Shown here piece after piece: positions 5,440 through 11,648 of a DNA stretch of 11,648 nt. The notes beneath the pieces are model-generated. The model was not told the DNA's origin, did no database searches, and saw only the letters and a program-made list of their open reading frames with translations. Both the position numbers and the translations under genes were made by a program. How positions within the stretch are numbered: position 1 is the stretch's first letter; each line of letters begins with the position of its first letter. Source of the DNA: JBDHTO01 sp039808665 (lineage in GTDB: Bacteria; Pseudomonadota; Alphaproteobacteria; Paracaedibacterales; JAKBAR01); the NCBI GenBank assembly GCA_039808665.1, contig JBDHTO010000031.1, forward strand, positions 1 through 11,648, in the 5' to 3' direction.

Positions 5440-8055
5440 CTAAAGCGTACGTGCAATGGCTTCAATTTCAAAGCACTCGATCACATCATTTTCTTTGATG
5501 TCATCATAGTTTTCAAAAGCCATACCGCACTCAAAACCGTTCTTAACCTCTTTGACTTCGTCTTTCATACGCTTAAGTGTTTTGAGAGATCCTTCATGAA
5601 TAACCACGTTGTCACGCAGCAGGCGCACCTTCGCTCCTCTCTTCACAATACCTTCTGTCACATAACAGCCTGCAACTTTACCCACTTTGGTAATGTTGAA
5701 GACGTTGCGAATTTCCGCATACCCAAGGAAGTTTTCCTTCAAAGTTGGACTTAACAATCCACCCATTGCCGCCTTTACATCATCGATTACATTATAGATG
5801 ATGGAGTAGTAGCGAATATCCAAACCTTCTTGTCGGGCAAGATCACGTGCCTGAGGATTGGCACGCACGTTAAATCCAATAATGATGCCTTTCGATGCAT
5901 TAGCAAGCGTGACATCACTTTCGTTAATGCCGCCCACCGCACCATGCAAAACACGAACAGAAACTTCATCTGTTGCGAGTTTGATAAGGCTTCCCGTAAT
6001 TGCTTCCAAAGATCCTTGCACGTCTGTTTTAATCACAACCGCAAGTTCTTTTCCACCACTCGCCGCCTGACCAAGAATAAGACGATCCATATTGGATTTT
6101 GCAGCCGCAGCAGCGCGGGCATTCTTTTCTTTTTGGAGACGATACTCTGCAATTTCTCTCGCGCGGTTTTCATGTTCAACCACATAAAATTCATCACCCG
6201 CTGCAGGAGAACCGTTAAATCCAAGAATCTCAACAGGCATCGTAGGAAGTGCTTCTGTAATTTTTTGCCCGTGATCATTCACAAGCGCACGCACACGTCC
6301 CCACTCTTTACCCGCAACAAAGATATCACCAACTTTAAGCGTACCGCGCTGAACAAGGATGGTTGCAACGTTACCACGACCCTTATCCACCTTACTTTCA
6401 ATAACAACACCCTCAGCACTTCGATTTGGATTCGCCTTAAGATCCAATACTTCAGATTGCAATAGAATGGCTTCTTCAAGTTTTTCAAGATTCATGCGTT
6501 TTTTCGCAGAAATCGGAACCGCAAGAACTTCACCACCAAAATCTTCTGTCACAATACCATGCTGCAAAAGCTCTGATTTAATACGCTCTTCATTGGCTTC
6601 CGGTTTATCAATCTTGTTAATGGCTACAACGATCGGCACACCCGCAGCTGTTGCGTGATTAATCGCTTCAATCGTTTGAGGCATCACACCATCATCAGCC
6701 GCCACAACAAGAACCACAACGTCTGTTAAATTAGCGCCCCGTGCACGCATTTCTGTAAAGGCAGCGTGACCAGGTGTATCGATAAAGGTAATTTTCTTTC
6801 CATTTTTCATTGTGACCTGATAAGCACCGATATGCTGCGTAATACCACCTGCTTCACCCGCCACAACATCTGTAGATCGAAGAGCATCGAGAAGCGACGT
6901 TTTTCCATGATCCACGTGTCCCATCACGGTGACAACAGGTGCACGAGATACCAAATCTGCGGCACCATCTTCAGCGCCCTTCAAACCAATTTCCACATCG
7001 GCATCGGAAACACGCTTTGGTGTGTGACCAAATTCCCCGCACACAAGCTCCGCCGTATCGGCGTCAATAACTTGGTTTACAGTTACCATCATACCCAGTT
7101 TCATGAGGGACTTTACAACATCCGCACCACGCACGGCCATACGGTTTGCAAGTTCAGAAACCACGATTGTTTCTGGGATAATCACATCACGTACAATTTT
7201 TTGTGCATCTTGATCTGATTGTTGGGATTTCACAAAACTCTTTTGACGTGCACGACGAATTGCCGCCATAGAACGACCACGCCCCATCTCCTCATCATCC
7301 AAAGCACGCACCAAAGATGCGCCTGTAAGTTTTTTAGGATACGCAGCGGCATCACGCTTTGTCGGAGCAACAACTTTTTTAGGCTCTACTTTTGAAGCTT
7401 TTTTCTCAGCCGTCTCTTCAACATCATCGTCAATAGCCTTTTTACTTCTCACCTCAGTTTTGTGTCCATGGGTTTCGAGTTTTTGAGGTTTAGGTTTTGC
7501 TGTCAGATAATCATCAGCTCTGAAAATAACAGGCTCTGCAGGAGCTGCTGAAGAGGCAGACTGTTGAGGTCTTGGTTTTTCAAAAGGCTTACGCTGAGCA
7601 GAACTTCCAGATCGCTCATCAGTTCTAGGTCTTGATGTATCCGTCCTAGGCCTTGACGCATAAGACTGAGATGCAGTTTGTTGAGTTTTGGGCGCAGGCC
7701 TCACCTCTTCTGGAGGTGTTGCTTTCTCTTCCTCTGTCGCAACCTCAACAGGGGTCTCTTCTTCTCTTACATTTTCTTCGGCTTTAGGCTGCTTTTGTGG
7801 CTCTTTAAGGGATTGCTGAAGCGCACGAAGGCGGGATTCCATCTCGTCCTTTGTGAACTTTGAAGAGGAATCATCCATTGCATCATCTGGAAGAGAATCT
7901 TCCGTCTGACTCTTTTCATTGATTCGGCGACGTTTTACTTCCACGGCCACAGTTTTTGAACGTCCATGGGAAAAGCTCTGACGAACCTGGTCCACATCTT
8001 TTTTTAATTCCAGCTTTTTGCCAAGTGTTAGTGTTGGCTTTTTGGTCTCAGTCAT
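5440..8055 (-). CDS. infB: Translation initiation factor IF-2
   Basis: IF-2 is the GTPase that brings fMet-tRNA to the 30S subunit and promotes 50S joining. The 871-residue product starts with the alphaproteobacterial-type LTLGKKLELKK element (9-19). A long, charged, low-complexity N-terminal domain follows (about 40-240), containing a short repeat SRPRTD twice (134-139 and 141-146). An IF2_N-like module lies near 293-345. The G domain shows G1 GHVDHGKT (379-386), G2 GGITQHIGAY (403-412), G3 DTPGH (426-430), G4 NKID (480-483) and G5 SAK (516-518), followed by the beta-barrel and C-terminal fMet-tRNA-binding domains. ATG 8055 is preceded by AAGGAAA (8059-8065). It lies 44 nt after nusA, with no ylxR between. 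The DUF2608 gene follows 3 nt after its TAG stop. Confidence 0.98.
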   Translation of the reverse strand: MTETKKPTLTLGKKLELKKDVDQVRQSFSHGRSKTVAVEVKRRRINEKSQTEDSLPDDAMDDSSSKFTKDEMESRLRALQQSLKEPQKQPKAEENVREEETPVEVATEEEKATPPEEVRPAPKTQQTASQSYASRPRTDTSRPRTDERSGSSAQRKPFEKPRPQQSASSAAPAEPVIFRADDYLTAKPKPQKLETHGHKTEVRSKKAIDDDVEETAEKKASKVEPKKVVAPTKRDAAAYPKKLTGASLVRALDDEEMGRGRSMAAIRRARQKSFVKSQQSDQDAQKIVRDVIIPETIVVSELANRMAVRGADVVKSLMKLGMMVTVNQVIDADTAELVCGEFGHTPKRVSDADVEIGLKGAEDGAADLVSRAPVVTVMGHVDHGKTSLLDALRSTDVVAGEAGGITQHIGAYQVTMKNGKKITFIDTPGHAAFTEMRARGANLTDVVVLVVAADDGVMPQTIEAINHATAAGVPIVVAINKIDKPEANEERIKSELLQHGIVTEDFGGEVLAVPISAKKRMNLEKLEEAILLQSEVLDLKANPNRSAEGVVIESKVDKGRGNVATILVQRGTLKVGDIFVAGKEWGRVRALVNDHGQKITEALPTMPVEILGFNGSPAAGDEFYVVEHENRAREIAEYRLQKEKNARAAAAAKSNMDRLILGQAASGGKELAVVIKTDVQGSLEAITGSLIKLATDEVSVRVLHGAVGGINESDVTLANASKGIIIGFNVRANPQARDLARQEGLDIRYYSIIYNVIDDVKAAMGGLLSPTLKENFLGYAEIRNVFNITKVGKVAGCYVTEGIVKRGAKVRLLRDNVVIHEGSLKTLKRMKDEVKEVKNGFECGMAFENYDDIKENDVIECFEIEAIARTL

Positions 8056-8099
8056 CGCTTTCCTTCGCTTTATCTTTTCTTATTTTTCACCGCATGGGA

Positions 8100-9638
8100 C
8101 TAATCTTCTTTGAACCAGTGTTCACGAGCCTTCATGATGAGTTTGTTGGCGTGATCAGATGTCATAACATCCGCACCTACAATTTCAACCACTTCATCAC
8201 CCGAAAGATCCGCAAAGTCATCACGCGTTTTAACTCCTGCGCGCACGAGAAGTATCAATACACGTGTATCAAGGCCCTCCAAAGAAAGTAAATCTTCCGC
8301 AGCGCCAAGGGCTTTTGCCTCATCAATATGATTTTTTGTTTGATCGTTGAGATAGGTCCGCGCACGATTTTGCAACTCTTCACCGATCTCTTCATCAAAT
8401 CCTTCGATGCTTGCAAACTCCTCAACATCGACAGAGGCAATCTCTTCGATAGAGGTGAAGTTTTCAGCCGCAAGGAGTTGTGCAATCATTTCATCCACAT
8501 TGAGGGCTTCCATAAAGAGTTTTGTACGAACACCATGTTCCTGATTACGACGCTCTGCTTCTTGAGCTTCTGTCAAAATATCGATATTCCATCCCGTGAG
8601 TTGAGAAGCGAGTCGCACGTTTTGACCACGTCTTCCGATCGCTAAACTCAACTGATCCTCAGGAACTACAACATCAACACGAGAAGACTCTTCGTCAATA
8701 ACTACTTTCGTCGCCTCAGCGGGCGCAAGAGCATTCACAACAAATGTTGCAGGGTTCGAAGACCATGGAATAATGTCTACTTTTTCTCCTTGAAGCTCCT
8801 GAACAATCGCTTGCACACGAGATCCGCGCATACCCACACAAGACCCTACAGGATCAAGACCACTATCGGGACTAAACACAGCCATCTTTGCACGGCTTCC
8901 TGGGTCTCTTGCAATCGCCTTAATCTCGATCACGCCATCATAAATTTCTGGCACCTCTTGCTCGAAGAGTTTTGCCATAAAGCCAGGGTGTGTTCTCGAT
9001 ACTGAAACAAGCGGACCACGCGCTTGAGGATTCACTTCCGTGATAAAGACGCGAATACGATCCCCATTTTGAAAAACCTCTCGGGAGATCATCTCATCAC
9101 GTCGCAAAATTGCTTCGCCGCGTCCGATTTCAAGAATGACGTTGCCAAACTCAATACGCTTCACGATTCCACTAATAATTTGACCAACCTTATCCTTGTA
9201 TTCCTCAACAAGACGAAGACGCTCTGCGTCACGCACCTTTTGAACAATCACTTGACGGGCACTTTGCGCAGCCACACGACCAAACTCGATGGGCGGAAGC
9301 TCCTGCACAACAACATCACCTTCGTTCGCAGAATTAAGCTTTGGATGGGAGCGCGCCTCTTCAAGCGTCATTTGTGTATAATCATTTTCTTTGTCTTGAA
9401 CAACAGCGATGTGCTTTTCAATAACGACACTACCCGTTGACCTATCCATGATGACGTGAATATCGTGCTCAAAACCATATTTAGCGCGCGCTGCTCTTAA
9501 AATAGCTTGCTCCATGGCTTCGATCACTTCTTCTTTATCGATTCCCTTTTCACGCGCAACAGCGTCCGCCACTTGCAAAAGTTCTTGCCTTGGCTGAGCA
9601 TGGTACGTTTCGTTAAGCTTTATTTGTCGACTTGTCAC
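8100..9638 (-). CDS. nusA: Transcription termination/antitermination factor NusA
   Basis: NusA binds RNA polymerase and nascent RNA and modulates pausing, intrinsic and Rho termination, and rRNA antitermination. The 512-residue protein has the N-terminal polymerase-binding domain starting at ELLQVADAVAREKGID (19-34), an S1 domain at about 152-216, and KH1 with DPVGSCVGMRGSRVQAI (262-278). KH2 carries LAIGRRGQNVRLAS (332-345). Two C-terminal helix-hairpin-helix (AR-type) regions lie near 385-430 and 450-500. The start is GTG (9636-9638) with AAGGAAAA (9643-9650) just upstream; no other good start precedes the conserved N-terminus. It overlaps the end of rimP by 26 nt, implying translational coupling. 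Compared with the usual opening (MSxxxxELLQ), there are about ten extra N-terminal residues. Confidence 0.97.
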   Translation of the reverse strand: MTSRQIKLNETYHAQPRQELLQVADAVAREKGIDKEEVIEAMEQAILRAARAKYGFEHDIHVIMDRSTGSVVIEKHIAVVQDKENDYTQMTLEEARSHPKLNSANEGDVVVQELPPIEFGRVAAQSARQVIVQKVRDAERLRLVEEYKDKVGQIISGIVKRIEFGNVILEIGRGEAILRRDEMISREVFQNGDRIRVFITEVNPQARGPLVSVSRTHPGFMAKLFEQEVPEIYDGVIEIKAIARDPGSRAKMAVFSPDSGLDPVGSCVGMRGSRVQAIVQELQGEKVDIIPWSSNPATFVVNALAPAEATKVVIDEESSRVDVVVPEDQLSLAIGRRGQNVRLASQLTGWNIDILTEAQEAERRNQEHGVRTKLFMEALNVDEMIAQLLAAENFTSIEEIASVDVEEFASIEGFDEEIGEELQNRARTYLNDQTKNHIDEAKALGAAEDLLSLEGLDTRVLILLVRAGVKTRDDFADLSGDEVVEIVGADVMTSDHANKLIMKAREHWFKED

Positions 9639-10134
9639 CGGATTTTCCTTTTATACGATAGTTATCAAAGTCAATGTATAATTTTGCATTTTGAATATGG
9701 CTATAGGGTATGTCAAACACAAGTTGCTCCGCTCCCCCATCGAGAAGCGAGAGCTTAACGCCCAGGTCATCCGCCGAAGTGAGCTCTGCAATGAATTTCT
9801 TGCGATTCTGCACAGCCTCTATAAGAGTTATCTTTATAGCATGTCCTTCAAAACGTTTAAAGTCTTTTGGTTTCACGAGTGGCCGGTCCATACCTGCGGA
9901 TGAAACCTCAAGGGTATAGGCATCTTGAAGGGGATCCTCAACATCCATCACAGCAGAAACAAGGCGACTCACCTTTTCGCAGTCATCAACAGTAATAGAC
10001 ACATCATCCAACCGTTCAATCATAATTTGAAGCGTTTTCCGAATATTTCCAGAAATCTGGATGCGCACGATTTCATACCCTTCTGAATGAAGAAGAGATG
10101 CAATCAGATTCTCTATTTTCTCAATAAGCGTCAA
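9613..10134 (-). CDS. rimP: Ribosome maturation factor RimP
   Basis: RimP helps assemble the 30S subunit, probably by aiding uS12 placement. The 173-residue product has the typical two-domain plan: an N-terminal alpha/beta domain (LIEKIENLIASLLHSEGYEIV, then a basic strand region) with the family signature YTLEVSSAGMDRPL at 73-86. A C-terminal SH3-like barrel covers about 90-160. The start is probably TTG at 10132-10134: the frame upstream has no ATG or GTG before an in-frame TAA, and the conserved helix begins at once. The Shine-Dalgarno sequence is poor (GGAAAA, 14 nt upstream). A 6-codon ATG reading frame in another phase ends across this TTG, which may help recruit ribosomes. It is the first gene of rimP-nusA-infB, and its 3' end overlaps nusA. 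Confidence 0.93.
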   Translation of the reverse strand: MTLIEKIENLIASLLHSEGYEIVRIQISGNIRKTLQIMIERLDDVSITVDDCEKVSRLVSAVMDVEDPLQDAYTLEVSSAGMDRPLVKPKDFKRFEGHAIKITLIEAVQNRKKFIAELTSADDLGVKLSLLDGGAEQLVFDIPYSHIQNAKLYIDFDNYRIKGKSGDKSTNKA

Positions 10135-10151
10135 TGTTCTTTGTTTTCCAT
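10131..10151 (-). other. Possible 6-codon leader ORF overlapping the rimP start
   Basis: Starting at ATG (10149-10151) the minus strand encodes MENKEH and then TGA (10131-10133). The stop overlaps the proposed rimP TTG in a TTGA arrangement, like the ATGA overlaps used for stop-start coupling. It is preceded by AAGAAATTT, at best a weak Shine-Dalgarno sequence. It may raise initiation at a poor TTG start, mark a frameshifted true N-terminus of RimP, or be chance. Confidence 0.3.
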
Positions 10152-10167
10152 AAATTTCTTACACAAG

Positions 10168-10196
10168 AATGTAGGGAGACATGGACGAAAATTCAA
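10168..10196 (-). promoter_or_regulatory. Candidate promoter for rimP-nusA-infB
   Basis: On the minus strand TTGAAT (10191-10196) and TACATT (10168-10173) are separated by exactly 17 nt, each matching the sigma-70 consensus at 4 of 6 positions. Transcription would begin near 10160, leaving a leader of roughly 25-30 nt that includes the MENKEH frame and the rimP TTG. No gene lies upstream on this strand in the gap, so a promoter is needed somewhere between 10135 and 10352. Confidence 0.4.
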
Positions 10197-10233
10197 GCCC
10201 ATCTGTTACTTTTCGACAGAATTTAGAAACAAA

Positions 10234-10250
10234 AGGCAAATACATTGCCT
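10234..10250. repeat. 6-bp perfect hairpin in the rimP/aminotransferase gap
   Basis: AGGCAA (10234-10239) and TTGCCT (10245-10250) are exact reverse complements around a 5-nt loop. Read on the minus strand the stem is followed directly by TTTTGTTT, giving the look of a short intrinsic terminator. It stands upstream of the candidate rimP promoter, with no same-strand gene before it. It might stop antisense transcription coming back from the aminotransferase region, or it is chance. Confidence 0.35.
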
Positions 10251-10282
10251 CAGAAGCTTTTTAGAGAGGTTTTTTTGGTTAA

Positions 10283-10310
10283 TTGTTTTTTCACTTTTTA
10301 GTTTTACTAT
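10283..10310 (+). promoter_or_regulatory. Candidate promoter for the aminotransferase-atpC run
   Basis: TTGTTT (10283-10288) and TACTAT (10305-10310) are 16 nt apart in a very AT-rich stretch. TATAAA at 10308-10313 is an alternative -10 with 19-nt spacing. Either would put the start site about 30-40 nt ahead of the GTG at 10353. The 218-nt gap 10135-10352 otherwise holds only the rimP promoter candidate and the hairpin at 10234-10250. Confidence 0.35.
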
Positions 10311-10352
10311 AAAACCTAAAGTTGCAATAATTAATTACGAAGCGTATCTCAA

Positions 10353-11564
10353 GTGACTTCAGGCATGAAATTTACATCTTATCACCCGCCCCTTCGATTT
10401 CTCATGGGCGCGGGGCCTGCCACCCTTCACCCCCGTGTTTCAAGTGCGCTTTCTCGCCCGATCATCTCTCATCTGGATCAAGGATTTTTACACGTTTTCA
10501 GAGAAGTTCAGGAGCTTCTTCGCTACGTCATGCGCACAAAATCTATGATCACTTTCCCGGTACAGGGACCTGGATCAGCGGCCATGGAACTGTGCGTTTC
10601 CAATCTTGTCGAGCCTGGTGACAAGGTTATCGTCTTAAATAATGGCGTTTATGGGCAAAGGCTTTTTGAAATGGCCACCGTGTATGGTGCAAATGCTATT
10701 CGTATTGATCATGCCTGGGGAGAAGTTTTAAGCCCAGAGAGACTGGAAGAAGCACTCAAAGCCCATAAGGATACAAAAATTGTCTGCTTCGTTCATGGAG
10801 AAAGCTCAACGGGCGTTCTCTCTGACATTCAAACCCTGTCAAAAATTTGTCAAAAATACAACGCCCTTACCATTGTTGATATTGCTGCCACCTTAGGAGG
10901 GCACCCCGTAGAGGTTGATGCATGGGGTCTTGATGCCGTTTATTCCAACCCACAAAAATGCCTTTCTGCCCCCCCCGGTCTCTCCCCTGTGTCCCTTAAT
11001 GATCGAGCAATGAACAAAGCCTTAAACAGGAAACATCCTGTGCGCAGCTGGTGTTTTGACCTCAAACCCATTTATGAGAATATTACCGATAAACACGCCC
11101 ATCGTTTTTTTCCACATACCTCTCCAACCCATTGTTTTTATGCCCTTCATGAAGCGCTTTTGATGATCCACGAAGAGGGCATTGAAAATGTATGGAAAAG
11201 GCATCACATCAATGCCTCAGCACTTTCTGGGGGATTACGCGCCCTTGGCCTGAAGCACACAACGCCCGATGAGATTCGCATTCCTCAGCTCAATGTTGTT
11301 TGGACTCCCGACAACACAACGGTTCAGGAGTTTCGTGATTACCTCATCCGCAACTATTACCTGGAAATCAGCGATGGTATGGCGGACTGGTCAGGAAAAA
11401 CGTTGCGAGTTGGAACCATGGGTCAAACAAGCATGGCCGCAAATGTCCTTTATTGCGTTTCCGCAATCGGCCAGGCCTTGCAACACTTCGGCAATCACGC
11501 TAACATCACGGAAGCACTTGATCTTGTCAGAAGTCACCTCAGCAATGGCAAAAGCAAACCCTGA
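10353..11564 (+). CDS. Alanine-glyoxylate / serine-pyruvate type aminotransferase
   Basis: A fold-type I, class V PLP aminotransferase of 403 residues. In order: the N-terminal MGAGPATLHPRV (18-29), the cofactor-phosphate segment QGPGSAAMEL (71-80), NLVEPGDKVIV (84-94), VHGESSTGVLSDI (147-159), the PLP-nitrogen aspartate D176 in IVDIAATLGG, the Schiff-base lysine K202 in NPQKCLSAPPGLS, and R352 in TLRVGTMG for the substrate carboxylate. The block FFPHTSPTHCFYALHEAL (252-269) is also family-typical. Such enzymes convert glyoxylate plus alanine or serine to glycine plus pyruvate or hydroxypyruvate; which donor is used here cannot be read from sequence. The IAAT/NPQK context varies from the more common SVAS and SQK. 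The start is GTG 10353 or ATG 10365; neither has a strong Shine-Dalgarno sequence. The last 20 nt overlap atpC. Confidence 0.9.
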   Translation: MTSGMKFTSYHPPLRFLMGAGPATLHPRVSSALSRPIISHLDQGFLHVFREVQELLRYVMRTKSMITFPVQGPGSAAMELCVSNLVEPGDKVIVLNNGVYGQRLFEMATVYGANAIRIDHAWGEVLSPERLEEALKAHKDTKIVCFVHGESSTGVLSDIQTLSKICQKYNALTIVDIAATLGGHPVEVDAWGLDAVYSNPQKCLSAPPGLSPVSLNDRAMNKALNRKHPVRSWCFDLKPIYENITDKHAHRFFPHTSPTHCFYALHEALLMIHEEGIENVWKRHHINASALSGGLRALGLKHTTPDEIRIPQLNVVWTPDNTTVQEFRDYLIRNYYLEISDGMADWSGKTLRVGTMGQTSMAANVLYCVSAIGQALQHFGNHANITEALDLVRSHLSNGKSKP

Positions 11565-11648
11565 ATTTAAATTCTCTATCCTTACGCCTCACGGCATCTT
11601 AATTGATGACATTTCCGTAACCATGGTGATTTGCCCAGGAGAAGATGG
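11545..11648 (+). CDS. atpC: F1 ATP synthase subunit epsilon, 5' part only
   Basis: The first 34 codons run off the window: ATG at 11545, then a protein with FKFSILTPHGILIDD and VTMVICPGEDG. This matches the N-terminal beta-sandwich of AtpC, whose usual pattern is F-x-x-V-S-P-E-x-x-L-F...V-x-V-P-G-x-x-G-D. The epsilon subunit sits on the F1 central stalk with gamma and couples or inhibits ATP hydrolysis. The ATG lies inside the end of the aminotransferase gene, with a 20-nt overlap in another frame; AGAAG about 11 nt upstream is a weak Shine-Dalgarno sequence. atpD, its usual upstream neighbour, is not there. The overlap implies that the two genes are co-transcribed and probably translationally coupled. 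Confidence 0.85.
   Translation, partial: MAKANPEFKFSILTPHGILIDDISVTMVICPGED

Noticed and set aside
5830..6465. Plus-strand open frame of 211 codons opposite infB
   Set aside because: Long only because it mirrors IF-2 codon use; rich in Arg, Asn, Thr, Cys and His with no recognisable domain.
7620..7680. Tandem repeat in the IF-2 N-terminal region (SRPRTD twice)
   Set aside because: Two copies of about 7 codons in a known low-complexity linker; normal drift for IF-2, no separate element.
9024..9440. Plus-strand open frame of 138 codons opposite nusA
   Set aside because: Antisense to the NusA S1 region, composition of a shadow frame, no ribosome binding site.
10087..10356. Plus-strand open frame of 89 codons covering the rimP start and the intergenic gap
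   Set aside because: It is antisense to the conserved RimP N-terminus, has Cys/Phe/Lys-rich odd composition and no Shine-Dalgarno sequence, and it ends inside the next gene's start.
1..11648. Search for CRISPR arrays, insertion sequences, toxin-antitoxin pairs, phage genes or defence systems
   Set aside because: No spaced repeats, transposase motifs or small paired genes were seen; the window is densely filled with housekeeping genes.

Overview
The window looks like a conserved, mostly housekeeping stretch of an alphaproteobacterial chromosome. The best clues are the AccD opening MNWITNFVRPKI, the short (256-residue) NAD kinase, the LTLGKKLELKK-type N-terminus of IF-2, and a DUF2608-type HAD protein, a family I associate with host-associated bacteria such as Legionella and Rickettsia relatives. 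AT-rich gaps, several non-ATG starts and scrambled operon order would fit a host-associated lineage such as Holosporales or Rickettsiales. That placement is inference; no marker here fixes the genus.

Layout. Positions 1-570 (+) hold the 3' part of an unrecognised helical protein. A minus-strand run follows (transcription right to left): a CpoB/YbgF-like exported protein (2794-3765), accD (1912-2760), tRNA-Arg(ACG) (1733-1809) and cca (591-1727). The tRNA ends only 5 nt before the cca start codon. A 113-nt divergent gap separates this run from nadK (3879-4649, +), whose 3' end overlaps the next minus-strand gene by 26 nt. A second minus-strand operon reads rimP (9613-10134), nusA (8100-9638), infB (5440-8055), then the DUF2608 HAD gene (4624-5436). 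From 10353 on the plus strand come an alanine-glyoxylate/serine-pyruvate type aminotransferase and, overlapping its 3' end by 20 nt, the first 34 codons of atpC.

How the genes relate. rimP-nusA-infB is the classic ribosome maturation, transcription and translation-initiation operon, but here it lacks ylxR between nusA and infB, and a HAD phosphatase stands where rbfA is often found. tRNA-Arg and the CCA-adding enzyme are linked by RNA metabolism and probably by transcription. AccD (fatty-acid synthesis) and the CpoB-like protein (envelope) share an operon. AtpC (F1 epsilon) sits behind an aminotransferase rather than behind atpD.

I found no mobile element, CRISPR array, phage gene or clearly new multi-gene system. 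The points worth a second look are unusual junctions: tRNA/cca, rimP start, infB/HAD and aminotransferase/atpC.
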